This document shows positions 44,341 to 53,113 of a DNA stretch of 64,000 bases, one piece after another (positions within the stretch are counted from its first letter, which is position 1; every line of letters begins with the position of its first letter). The stretch covers positions 1,798,001 to 1,862,000 of the forward strand of contig NZ_CP070496.1 in the NCBI RefSeq assembly GCF_016925535.1. Reading direction: 5' to 3'. The stretch is from Natronoglycomyces albus. GTDB taxonomy: Bacteria > Actinomycetota > Actinomycetes > Mycobacteriales > Micromonosporaceae. The translations under genes were made by a program, and so were the position numbers. The notes under the pieces were generated by a model, which was not told where the DNA came from, made no database searches, and was given only the letters and a program-made list of their open reading frames with translations.

Positions 44341-44351
44341 AGAGGTCTCTC

Positions 44352-45980
44352 CTATGGTGCTCTGCGTCGTTCCCGATGAGCATGTAGCGGATTGTCCACG
44401 GGCAGGTATTGATCAGAGGTCTGCCGCAGCCGCATCGTCAACATTGCTTTGGTGGGAAGCGTCGCGGCGAAGTAGTAGTCACGGTCCTGGGCGGGTATGT
44501 CGGTTTGGGCGATGAGGTCGGCAACGATCGCCCATGCCTCTTGGTGCTTGATGAGACTGTCGCTTACCAGTGCCTCGATGACAGCGCCAAGGTGGTTGTG
44601 TATCACCGTGAACGCGACCTTGCGGTGGGTTTGCATGCGGTCGGTTGTGGCGATGGGAGCGTTGTCTGGGAAGTTGACTGTGAAAGGCAATTGTGGTTTC
44701 CACAGACGTATTCCGCCCAGGTCTCGCACAATAACCGCTTCTGGGTGTGGACCGTTGAAAGCGATCAGCGTGTTTTGTTGGTGTCCTTCGATTCCGATGC
44801 CGAAGTGAGCCGATAGATGTAGTGCGGGTGGCAGTAGGAGGCGCACATATTTTTCCAGCCAGTTTTGCGCGGCAACCTGTGGCGCACACGTGTTTTGGCT
44901 GGCTGCCCAGGAGATGTATTCGCCGGCTAGGGATGTTGTTGCGGTGGGTGAGGGGCATGGCAGCGCGAGTGCTGGTACTGGGGTGGTTCCGGGTGGGGTT
45001 ACCTCGGCGAGGCTGGATCGGGCGATGGCGGTTATGTCTCGACTGTGTGGATGCCAGGCGGAGGCGGTGTCGGTGAGAAATCGCCAGTTTTTGAGGATTG
45101 GGTCTTGTAGGGCGTTGAGTTTGCGCGACAGCTTTGGTGCCAATCGGGCTGTGGTTGGTGAGATTCCGCGGTCGGTTGAGGTGATGCGGATGCCGAGGGA
45201 CAATTTCACGAATCCGCTGCGGTGTGGTGTGTGCAGGGTGCGTATGGATGCGGTTGGCCACGCTGTGAGGGTGTCTCCGGTTAGTGTCAAGGATTTGTCG
45301 GTGAATAGTTCGGGGTGTCGGTGGCGCAGGTGTTGTAGTTGCCAGGGGTGGATGGGCAACACTGTGGCGTCGCCGTCGGGTTCGATGAGTCCGGGTATGG
45401 GGTGCCCGGCAGTTTTTAGTCCTTGTGCGCGTACTAGGGGGACATTGAGTGGTTCGGTGGTCTCGAGGTCGTATGCGGTGAAGTCGTGTGGTTTCCATCC
45501 CAGTCGTGTGCGGGCTAGGGCGTGTAGCCAGTGTCCACCGGTGGCTAGTGGTTCGAGGTGTCGGGTGATGTGGTGGTCGAATTGGTGTGGTTGGAGTGCG
45601 GCGGTGTAGTGCGCTAGTCCTTTGTCGGGCGAGGTTGCGACTGTGGTGGCTAGGGTGTCTCGATGTGTGGTGGCGCGATTGGTGGCTAGTTGGTGGCCGT
45701 GGACGGCGCTGGCGAAGTCGGCGGTTAGGTGGGTGGGGGTGGGTTGTCCGGTGATGGCGGTGAGGATGTCGTCGGCGGGTGCGGGTTGGCCGTTGAGGGT
45801 GGGTGGTTGGTGGAGGGTGAGGTGGTTGAAGGGGCTGTGGGTGGCGGTGAAGTGCAGGGGCCCGGATGCGGTGTTGAGTTGGTGGTGGTCGCCGTTGATG
45901 GTGGTGCGGTTTCGGATGTGGTTGAGGTTTTCGCGCCAGGCGGCGGCGATGGTGCGGGTGGCGACGTGGGTGTGGGTCAC
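44352..45980 (-). CDS. NIS siderophore synthetase (IucA/IucC family), second copy
   Basis: 542 residues from GTG 45980, which overlaps the stop of the upstream synthetase. Family blocks: GGHWLHALARTRLGW, LPIHPWQLQHLR, KLSLGIRITSTDRGISP, HFGIGIEGHQQNTLIAFNG and EAVIVRDLGGI. These enzymes activate citrate-like carboxylates with ATP and condense them with amines or alcohols. The first 100 residues are His/Thr-rich, reflecting very C-rich codons. The product is unknown. Confidence 0.92.
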   Translation of the reverse strand: MTHTHVATRTIAAAWRENLNHIRNRTTINGDHHQLNTASGPLHFTATHSPFNHLTLHQPPTLNGQPAPADDILTAITGQPTPTHLTADFASAVHGHQLATNRATTHRDTLATTVATSPDKGLAHYTAALQPHQFDHHITRHLEPLATGGHWLHALARTRLGWKPHDFTAYDLETTEPLNVPLVRAQGLKTAGHPIPGLIEPDGDATVLPIHPWQLQHLRHRHPELFTDKSLTLTGDTLTAWPTASIRTLHTPHRSGFVKLSLGIRITSTDRGISPTTARLAPKLSRKLNALQDPILKNWRFLTDTASAWHPHSRDITAIARSSLAEVTPPGTTPVPALALPCPSPTATTSLAGEYISWAASQNTCAPQVAAQNWLEKYVRLLLPPALHLSAHFGIGIEGHQQNTLIAFNGPHPEAVIVRDLGGIRLWKPQLPFTVNFPDNAPIATTDRMQTHRKVAFTVIHNHLGAVIEALVSDSLIKHQEAWAIVADLIAQTDIPAQDRDYYFAATLPTKAMLTMRLRQTSDQYLPVDNPLHAHRERRRAP

Positions 45981-47389
45981 GGTGTGGTCGTCCGTTTGGT
46001 GAGTGGGTTGGTGGTGTATGCCCATATTTCGGCGGTGGGTTGGTGGGAGAGTCGCATGGCGGTGGTGGCTTTGAGGGGCCACGGTTTGCTTAGGGTTGCC
46101 TTAGCTATTTCAGGATAGTCTCTTGTGGCGGCGTGGGCGGCCTCTGCTAGGTGTGTCCACCACATGTGGGGGTCGATGTGTGTGTACCAGTGGCTGAGCG
46201 CGTCAACTAGTTGGTTGAGGGTGGTGTGGTAGGCGGCCAGGAGTTTGCGGGTGCGGGCGGGGGCGTGGGCTTCGTGGAGTGTTCCGGGGAGTTCTGGGGC
46301 GAGGTCGGCTGGTATGGCGATGCCGCCGAGGTCGCGGTAGATGATTCCGGTCGGGTTGGGGCCGGTGAGGGTGATGATGGTGTTTTGCCCGTGGGCTTCG
46401 AGGGCGACTCCGGTGGTGCCGAGGAAGGTCAGTGGCCGGGTGTAGAGCTCGCATAGTTGTGCCCACCATTGTTCGACGCTGTGTTGCGATTGTTCGATGA
46501 GGGCGGCGGCGATGGGGCGGCCGGTGGTGGGGCATTTTTCGGCCAGCGCGGCGATGGGTGTGGGGGTGGTGCCGGGGTGGAGGGTGTGGGGGGCGGGGCG
46601 GGTGATGGCGGAGAGTGCGCCGGGTTGGGGGTGGTTGGTGGTGATGGAGGATTCGCCTTGGAGGGTGATGCCGTGGTCGGCGAGGGGGTCGGTGAGGTGG
46701 GTGGTGAGGTGGGGTCCGCAGGTGGTGGCGTTGGGGGAGACGCCGCGGATGGCGGAGGTCATTTGGATGTCGATGGCGAGTTTGATGTGGTGGGTGCCGG
46801 TGGAGAGGGTGCGGAGGTTGGCGAGGGGGGCGGTGTTGGGCAGGTGGTGGGTGGGGTCTCCGAGTTGGGTTTGGTAGCGGTTGGCTTGCCAGGGGTGGAC
46901 GGGTAGGGAGGTGGGTGGGTGGGTGCCGGCGGTGGTGGTGCCGGTGGGTGGTTGGTGGTGGGGGAGGTTGATGGTGGGTTGGTGTTCGGGGGCGTAGGTG
47001 CGGGTTTGGGTGTCGGTGAGGGGGTGGCGGTGGCGGGCGAGGGGGTGGGTGGGGTGTCCGGTGAGGATGAGTTGTTCGAAGAGGACGGAGGGGTCGGGGT
47101 GGTGTTGGTGGGCGGCGGTGAGGATGTTGGTGGGGTGGGTGGTGGCGGCGGTGAGGGCGAGGGCGTAGCCGTGGGTGGCGTGGGTGATTTCTTGGGTGAA
47201 GCGGTGGGCGTGGGGTGAGTTGCCGGCGAGGTGGGTGGCTAGGTGGGTGGGGTTGGTTTCGGTGCCGGTGTTGGTGCCGGGGAGGGGTTCGTGTTTGGCG
47301 GCGTGGTGGAGGCGTTGGCAGATGGCGGTGCGGGCTTGTTGGTGGTGGTGGGGGGTGATGGTGGTGTTTTGGTGTGCGTTGGTTTCCAC
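45977..47389 (-). CDS. NIS siderophore synthetase (IucA/IucC family), first copy, short
   Basis: 470 residues if GTG 47389 is the start. The frame is open far upstream, but that part is antisense-like reading of the J-protein gene. Blocks: LFEQLILTGHPTHPLARHR, LPVHPWQANRY, KLAIDIQMTSAIRGVSP, GVALEAHGQNTIITLTG and TGIIYRDLGGIA. It is about 100 residues shorter than usual, mostly at the N-terminus, and strongly His/Thr/Pro-rich. It overlaps the second synthetase by 4 bp (GTGA), so the pair is translationally coupled. Confidence 0.88.
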   Translation of the reverse strand: METNAHQNTTITPHHHQQARTAICQRLHHAAKHEPLPGTNTGTETNPTHLATHLAGNSPHAHRFTQEITHATHGYALALTAATTHPTNILTAAHQHHPDPSVLFEQLILTGHPTHPLARHRHPLTDTQTRTYAPEHQPTINLPHHQPPTGTTTAGTHPPTSLPVHPWQANRYQTQLGDPTHHLPNTAPLANLRTLSTGTHHIKLAIDIQMTSAIRGVSPNATTCGPHLTTHLTDPLADHGITLQGESSITTNHPQPGALSAITRPAPHTLHPGTTPTPIAALAEKCPTTGRPIAAALIEQSQHSVEQWWAQLCELYTRPLTFLGTTGVALEAHGQNTIITLTGPNPTGIIYRDLGGIAIPADLAPELPGTLHEAHAPARTRKLLAAYHTTLNQLVDALSHWYTHIDPHMWWTHLAEAAHAATRDYPEIAKATLSKPWPLKATTAMRLSHQPTAEIWAYTTNPLTKRTTTP

Positions 47390-47454
47390 GCCTCGAAGGT
47401 ACTCGGGGTGGGGTGGGGGTGGGTAGGGGTTGTGGTGGGGGTGACGGTGTGGGG

Positions 47455-48693
47455 TTAGACGGGGCTGGTGTCGGGTTGGGTGGGGGTGAGTTGGATGGCG
47501 GTGAGGCGGTCGCGGAGGCGGCGGAGGGTGGGGAGGTGGAGGTGGTGGGCTTGGGGGGTGAGCCAGGTTCCGATGTCGGAGGCGGCTTGGTTGGTGGGGA
47601 GGTGGCTGATGGTGGTTTCGGTGCTGATGATGCGGTCGTCGGGGAGGGTGGGCCAGATGATCCAGCCGCGGATGTGGGTGTCGGGGAGGGTGTGGCGTAG
47701 TTCGTTGATGATGTCGGGGAGGGTTTCGGGTGTGGCGTCGTGGGGGTGGCGGGGGATGGGTGAGGCGATGATGGCGGCGCGGTTGCCGGCGAGGATGAGG
47801 TAGTCGGCGTGGTGTCCGGTGGTGGTGGGTACGGCGGCGAAGAGTCGGGCGGAGGGGATGTGGGTGAGGAGTTCGCGGAGGAGGGCGCCGGTGGCGCGGT
47901 CGGCGCGGGGTTGTTGGCCTGGTGGGGCGAAGGCGTTGTATTGGGTGAGTGCGGGTTTGATGGTGGCGCGTAGTTGGATGGTGAGGCGGAGTCGGCGGAT
48001 GGTCCAGGGGACGGCTAGGCAGGCGAGGGCGTGGAGGGTGAAGGTGATGCCGATGGGGGAGGCGGAGGTGAGGTAGAGCATGGTGAGGGTGGCTAGGCCG
48101 GTGAGGATGGGGCCGGTTTTGGGGGTTTTGGGGGTGGCGGGGCGGGTGGATGCGTAGGTGATGAGGATGGCGGTGGTGGAGAGGAGGGGGATGGCGGTGG
48201 CGTGGAGGAGGGCGCCGTGGGTGTGGGTGAGGAGGGTGTGGGTGTAGAGGATGGCGGTGGCGATCCAGGTGAGGATGGCGCCTGCGGCGAGGCTGGTGCG
48301 GGTGAGGAGTGAGGGGGTGTGGGTGAGGCGGTTTTTGTGTATGCGGGCGTGCCAGGGTAGGGCGATGAGTTCGGTGGTGGTGGGGTTGTTGGTGGGGGGT
48401 TGTTTGGTGGTGGGGTTGATGCGCCAGGAGTGGGGGCGGCGGTGTTTTGAGCGGGTGTGGGTTTTGCCGTAGCGGCGGGCGGCGCGTTTGCCGTATTGGG
48501 CGAGGTCGTATTCGCGTCGGTGGCTGGGGTTGGAGAGGGTTTCCCAGGCGGTTTGGACGGCGTGGAATTCGGTGGTGGTGCCTCCGGCGTCGGGGTGGGT
48601 TTCGTGGAGGCGGCGCAGGTATGCGCTGCGGATGGTTTTGGGGTCCGCTTCGGGTGTGATGTGAAGTGTGCGGTAGTGGTCGGGTTCGCTCAC
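47455..48693 (-). CDS. J-domain membrane protein with a C-terminal soluble domain
   Basis: 412 residues. Residues 6-68 are a J domain with HPD at 33-35 (IRSAYLRRLHETHPDAGG, then AWETLSNPSHRREYDLAQ). About 130-240 hold three or four hydrophobic segments. The last 150 residues are soluble, with HADYLILAGNRAAIIASP and GWIIWPTLPDDRIISTET, vaguely recalling the early strands of NERD-type nucleases. It would recruit an Hsp70 to the membrane. It lies upstream of the NIS operon (65-bp gap) and downstream of the dynamin operon, all in the same direction. Confidence 0.8.
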   Translation of the reverse strand: MSEPDHYRTLHITPEADPKTIRSAYLRRLHETHPDAGGTTTEFHAVQTAWETLSNPSHRREYDLAQYGKRAARRYGKTHTRSKHRRPHSWRINPTTKQPPTNNPTTTELIALPWHARIHKNRLTHTPSLLTRTSLAAGAILTWIATAILYTHTLLTHTHGALLHATAIPLLSTTAILITYASTRPATPKTPKTGPILTGLATLTMLYLTSASPIGITFTLHALACLAVPWTIRRLRLTIQLRATIKPALTQYNAFAPPGQQPRADRATGALLRELLTHIPSARLFAAVPTTTGHHADYLILAGNRAAIIASPIPRHPHDATPETLPDIINELRHTLPDTHIRGWIIWPTLPDDRIISTETTISHLPTNQAASDIGTWLTPQAHHLHLPTLRRLRDRLTAIQLTPTQPDTSPV

Positions 48694-49076
48694 GCCGTTG
48701 CTCCCGGATCAAGGTCAGGCGAGTGTGGGAGTTGCGCGCATGTGTGGGGGAGCGTGTGGTGTTGGCGTTGTGGTGTGTCCCCGTGGTGTCGCGCGTGTCC
48801 CGTGTCTGGTGACGGATTTACGACAGGTTCTCAGGGAGGGAAGTGTATCTATTGTTGGTTGGTTTGGGCTAGGGATTGGCGTGACTTTTGCTGGAGTTTG
48901 TGGATTTGTTGGTGGTTGGTGTTGTACCCGCACCTACCTGCGGATTGACTTTTGTCGATTTGGTTGTTGCGTTTGTCCTGACGCGACAAGTGAATGCCTC
49001 ATTGGACAGTCGAATGGTGCGACGGTGGACGCGTTTTTGTTCGCCACCGGCCATCGCAAGGAATGTTCGAGTTCTT
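48694..49076. other. 383-bp spacer between the dynamin operon and the J-protein gene
   Basis: G/T-rich on the forward strand. It should contain the promoter of the J-protein and possibly of the NIS genes. I looked for an IdeR/DmdR iron box (TTAGGTTAGGCTAACC-like palindrome) and found none. No credible gene is seen on either strand. Confidence 0.4.
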
Positions 49077-49592
49077 TTAGTTACTCCACCAGCGCGCCAA
49101 CGCCGAAATGCTGGGGTCACGGTCGGCCTGGGCCGCCTCCCACGTGTCGTGGCCGCCCAGATCCGCCGGAGAGGGTGAGTCGAAATCCCCGCCGGGAATG
49201 AAGGCGACCGATTCGTGGCTGCCCAAGGCATCCACATCGGTCCAAGGGAACCCGTCAGATGGTTCAGGGGTGTCAATGTCCAGAATGGGTGGGGCCTGCC
49301 ACGCCTGATCGGTGTCGCTGTAATTCTCAGCCACCAAAGGCAACTGCGGATGAGCCTCCACCGGGCCGGAATCGTCCAGAAACGTCCACTCCTCTTCGGG
49401 GAGACTCCCATTGGGTTCACCCTGACCCTGCAAGCCCACATCGCCCTCAGCGGCATCGCCAGTGTCGTTGACATCCAGATTGGCCCACGCATCAAGGTCT
49501 TCAAAGTCCGAGGGAAACAGCGGCCCATAGGCCTCGTCTGACTCGTGTCCCTCGGGTTCGTGGTCGTCGAGGTAGTCGTTGAAGTCATCCAT
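49077..49592 (-). CDS. Highly acidic protein encoded after the dynamin pair
   Basis: 171 residues with a very high Asp/Glu content and many Pro, Gly and Trp; it starts MDDFNDYLDDHEPEGHESDE and ends SALARWWSN. Likely disordered apart from a few aromatic motifs. The start overlaps the end of the second GTPase gene by 8 bp, so it is translationally coupled. By position it could be the counterpart of IniB in the mycobacterial iniBAC cluster, but no sequence similarity to IniB is evident to me. Confidence 0.75.
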   Translation of the reverse strand: MDDFNDYLDDHEPEGHESDEAYGPLFPSDFEDLDAWANLDVNDTGDAAEGDVGLQGQGEPNGSLPEEEWTFLDDSGPVEAHPQLPLVAENYSDTDQAWQAPPILDIDTPEPSDGFPWTDVDALGSHESVAFIPGGDFDSPSPADLGGHDTWEAAQADRDPSISALARWWSN

Positions 49593-51444
49593 GGAAGGCC
49601 CCTTGGGGAGTGATGGTGCGGGTCTTGGCCAGAACTTCGTCCAGCTGGCGAACTTTTTGACTCATGGCATCACGGCGACGCTTGAGCTGATCCTTTTTCT
49701 TAGCGCGAAGGTCCTTGTCAGCAACAGCGGCGGCCTCGGCGGTGCTGATACGGGCATCGATGGCCTCACCACGACGTCGCAAAGCCTCATCCAAAGCAGT
49801 GGTAAAGACGTACTCGATCTCGGTAAACCGATAGGCCACCTCCTCTTGCAGCGCAATACGAGCATCGACGAGAACATCGCGAACCCACCGGGCCGCGGCC
49901 TGCCGGTCACCGGTGATCTTGCGCCGATACAACAAAAACGCCCCAGCGGCGACCCCAATACCGATACCAGTGGCCGACAGCGCGGCGGTGGCCACCGTAC
50001 CCAGGGCCCCCAACCCCAAAGCCCCAGCCCCAGCGGTGGCGGCCCGACCAGCCAGGAAAGCCACCCCAGCGGTGGAGGCAATCAAGAGAGCCGAATCGGC
50101 GTTGGCCTCCCTGCGGCGCCTACTCGGAGAAGTCGCGGTCAGCTGCGTGTGAATAGAACGGGTCGCCCTATCAAGCTCCGATTCAGTCAACAACTCAGAC
50201 AACACCCGATGAGCCAGCAGCATAAACCTCTCGTGCAACTCCTGAGACAAACGCGAAGAGATAACCTGAAGAGCAACATCAAGCTTCTGCGGAAGAGCCT
50301 CGAGATCACTCTTCGAGGCACGTTCAGTATCGGTCAACAAAGACTCTTCGAGCTCCTTGAGATGACCCTTCAACCGAGAACCAACCTCAAGACGAGCACG
50401 AGCCGTCTCAGTACGCAAAGCCAAGTTCGCGCTGCGACTTTCGCTGTTCTTACGCTGAGCCAACAGCTTCTTCTCTTCACGCAGACGACTCACCACCTCA
50501 GGATCGGGATCCCAATCGGCCATCTCCTCCCCAGCCTCGGTAGCCAAACGCGCGAACTCAGAACGAGCCGCCCGCACCACGTTAGCCTCAGCCAACGCAG
50601 TGGAGGCCGAAGCGGCCGCCAACAGCGCCCTTTGCAGTTCACCCAAGCCCGACTGGGTGATGAGGGTGTGCTTGAGGTCGCCCTCGTAATGGTGGGCCTG
50701 TTGAGCCAAAAGAGCCGAGACCGGGTAATGAGCAGCAGTGCGGAAGCGGGAGGCGTGAGCGGCCAGGAGGTTCTTGTTTTCGGTGGCGATGGTGTGCCAT
50801 CCAGGGTAGGCGTCGATCTTGGTGGTAGCGAAGACGACGTGATTGACCCGGCGGGAAGCCTCGACCAGGAAGGCCAGTTCAGTGGCGGTCATGGGAGTGG
50901 AAGCGTCGGTGACCATGAGCAGACAGGTGGCGCTGGCGGCGGCTTCGAGAGCGATGTGGGCGTGGTCGGGGTCCAGCCCGCCAGTGCCGGGGGTGTCGAT
51001 GAGTCGGATGTGTTTGAGCAGCCCAGCGGGGTGACTGATACGCATGCGGCGTGGGGGCGCGATGCCCTCGGGTAGTTGTCCCAGCGCCGAGGCCCAGTTG
51101 GGGATGTCCTCGATCGGCACAGCGATGGGCTGATCGTGTCCAGGTTGCCAAGCTTGGGCTGCCAGGGTGGGGCCATGGACGAATTCGATGTAGGTGGAGG
51201 TGGCGGTGCGAACATCGACCGGGGAGAGTCCCGGCGCGGCCAACAGGGCGTTGATGAGGGAGGATTTGCCGCGTTTGGTTTCGCCGACCACGACGATGGA
51301 TGCCTCACCGTGGGTGGATTGGGCCAACTGGTCGATGCTGGCCGCGGCAGTGGGATCGATAGTGCGCAGGCTTTGCCGAGCCGCTTGAGCGGCCTTACGG
51401 CACAAGTGCGTGATGTCGCTGCCGTGTGCGGAGGCGGTACTCAT
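49585..51444 (-). CDS. Dynamin-like GTPase, IniA-type size
   Basis: 619 residues from ATG 51444, overlapping the stop of the first GTPase (ATGA). GTPase domain: G1 GETKRGKSS (54-62), G3 as LIDTPGTGG, G4 as TTKID. Then a long helical region with coiled coils, a hydrophobic Ala/Gly-rich hairpin (about 455-510: IASTAGVAFLAGRAATAGAG, VAAGAFLLYRR) that can insert into membrane as a paddle, and a C-terminal helical stalk. This is the layout of bacterial dynamins such as IniA, which remodel the cytoplasmic membrane. Confidence 0.9.
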   Translation of the reverse strand: MSTASAHGSDITHLCRKAAQAARQSLRTIDPTAAASIDQLAQSTHGEASIVVVGETKRGKSSLINALLAAPGLSPVDVRTATSTYIEFVHGPTLAAQAWQPGHDQPIAVPIEDIPNWASALGQLPEGIAPPRRMRISHPAGLLKHIRLIDTPGTGGLDPDHAHIALEAAASATCLLMVTDASTPMTATELAFLVEASRRVNHVVFATTKIDAYPGWHTIATENKNLLAAHASRFRTAAHYPVSALLAQQAHHYEGDLKHTLITQSGLGELQRALLAAASASTALAEANVVRAARSEFARLATEAGEEMADWDPDPEVVSRLREEKKLLAQRKNSESRSANLALRTETARARLEVGSRLKGHLKELEESLLTDTERASKSDLEALPQKLDVALQVISSRLSQELHERFMLLAHRVLSELLTESELDRATRSIHTQLTATSPSRRRREANADSALLIASTAGVAFLAGRAATAGAGALGLGALGTVATAALSATGIGIGVAAGAFLLYRRKITGDRQAAARWVRDVLVDARIALQEEVAYRFTEIEYVFTTALDEALRRRGEAIDARISTAEAAAVADKDLRAKKKDQLKRRRDAMSQKVRQLDEVLAKTRTITPQGAFHG

Positions 51445-52964
51445 GAGGCGGCCTCCTGCTGAGAGTTGAGCTGTTGGGCCAGGAGGAAGAAACCACGGTG
51501 GGCCACGTGAGCGACGCGGGCTTGTTGAGGGGTGGCCATGCCGTTGGCGAAGGCACGCCAGCGTGAAGCGGCACTGAGTGCGGCGGTGCGTAGTTGCCGG
51601 TCGGTAGCCCCGGGCATGGCCAGCACCTGTGCGGGATCTTGGGTCAGCGCTAGCCGGGCCACCTCGGCTTCCATGTCTTCGGGGAGTGCCACCTGAGCGG
51701 TGGTGACCGCTGCGGCGGCGTCGAGAATCTTCAGCTGGTGGAATTCGGGCTTGGCCAGCAGCGTTTCGATGCCAGCGCGGATGATGTCGCGGTCGGCGTC
51801 GGTGGCGTTGGCCGCGTGTGCGCTCAGGCGCGAAAGCGCGAAGGAGGCTTTGATGATGTCGGCCCTTTGGGCGAAGGACTTGTGGAGGGTTTGTTGCAAT
51901 CGGGGGTAGCCCGAGGCGGCTTGGAGCAATCGCAGCAGGTCGGCGGTGGCCAGGTGTGGGTTGGCGCGTAGTTGGGACAGTGCGAAGGAGATGCCGTACA
52001 AATCGAGGCGTTCCAGCAATCGGGTGCGGGCCTCGACGTCGACATCGCACGGCAGGGAGGTGAACAGGCCCACCGCTGTGCACATGAGCTGTTGGGTGGT
52101 TTGGGGGAGGGTCGCGATGGTGCGCAGGTGTTGGCAGTCGGTGGCGGTTAGCTGCCCGGCTTGAGCGGTTTCGGCTAGGAGGCCCACCAGTGGCACCACG
52201 TCGCAGACGTTGCGGCGTAGTACTTGGGCTTGTTCGCGGGCCAGTTCATCGGCGGTGGGCCAGGGGTCGGCTCCTGCTTGGGGGGCTAGGTGGTCGATTT
52301 TGTTGAACAGGGCCAGCGAGTTGACCGGGGAGGAGGACAGCTTGTGGGTGAGGGAGGCAAACGCTTCGAGGGCGTCGATGTCGTCGGAGCGTACTTGTTG
52401 GGTGAATACGTAGATGATTGCCTCGGCGGCTTCGGCGGCCGATTGGGAGTCATCGTCGATGTCCTCGGCTAGGGGCGCGTGGGAGAGGGCGGCGCGTGCG
52501 GCCTCGGAGATGGAGTCGTTGACTGATTGCAGCCCGGGGGTGTCGATGACGGTTAGCTCGCGCAGGTTGTCCGAGGCCAGGGTGACGTTGAGGTAGGCGA
52601 TGTGGGAGGTGGGGCGGTCCAGGTGTTGTGGCACCATGCCCGCGTCGTCCAATGGCATTGAGCAGGTGGTGCCGTCGCGGCCGACGATGTCGACTCGGTC
52701 GGTGGGCCCATAGTGGTATTCGGTGACCAGTCGGGTGCATTCACCAGCGGCGGTGGGGGCTACGCGGCGCCCAATCAGGGCATTCACTAGAGTGGATTTT
52801 CCGGCCTTGAGGCGACCGGCGACAGCTACCCGCAGGGGCTGGTTGAGTTTGTCGGAGACTGGTTGGATCTTGGCGCGCGTCGCAGGTGTGACCTCGGTGA
52901 CCAATTGCCGACACAAGGCAAGTACTTGGCCTGTTAGTTCACCGGTCACCTGCATACTCCTCAT
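51441..52964 (-). CDS. Dynamin-like GTPase, IniC-type size
   Basis: 507 residues from ATG 52964 (ATG 52955 is also possible). G1 is GRLKAGKST (50-58), followed by TAAGECTRLVT (switch I Thr), G3 VIDTPGLQS and G4 FNKID. No obvious membrane paddle; the C-terminal half is helical. Its length is close to mycobacterial IniC, and it precedes the longer GTPase, so the two may form a heteromeric membrane-remodelling machine. First gene of the operon, 150 bp from a divergent regulator. Confidence 0.9.
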   Translation of the reverse strand: MRSMQVTGELTGQVLALCRQLVTEVTPATRAKIQPVSDKLNQPLRVAVAGRLKAGKSTLVNALIGRRVAPTAAGECTRLVTEYHYGPTDRVDIVGRDGTTCSMPLDDAGMVPQHLDRPTSHIAYLNVTLASDNLRELTVIDTPGLQSVNDSISEAARAALSHAPLAEDIDDDSQSAAEAAEAIIYVFTQQVRSDDIDALEAFASLTHKLSSSPVNSLALFNKIDHLAPQAGADPWPTADELAREQAQVLRRNVCDVVPLVGLLAETAQAGQLTATDCQHLRTIATLPQTTQQLMCTAVGLFTSLPCDVDVEARTRLLERLDLYGISFALSQLRANPHLATADLLRLLQAASGYPRLQQTLHKSFAQRADIIKASFALSRLSAHAANATDADRDIIRAGIETLLAKPEFHQLKILDAAAAVTTAQVALPEDMEAEVARLALTQDPAQVLAMPGATDRQLRTAALSAASRWRAFANGMATPQQARVAHVAHRGFFLLAQQLNSQQEAAS

Positions 52965-53113
52965 CGCCTCTAGTGTGCATGGACTAAATCGTGGACTGCA
53001 ATATGTCGGGCGCTCTCATATGATGTCACTATCGGCCCGTTGTGCTTTCCAACTTAATGCCGCAACGCTTGCTTTCACCTCCCTGATTCGTGCCAAACGA
53101 AGGAGCGTCCCTC

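Noticed and set aside
46090-46106. TTAGGGTTGCCTTAGCT, resembling an IdeR/DmdR iron box
   Set aside because: It lies inside the coding sequence of the first synthetase, more than 100 bp before the coupled second gene, and the symmetry is poor.
47390-48712. Long reverse open frame continuous with the first NIS synthetase, giving a 911-residue reading
   Set aside because: The upstream 440 codons are Arg/Pro/His-only text that overlaps the well-supported J-domain gene in another frame; it is an artefact of C-rich composition.
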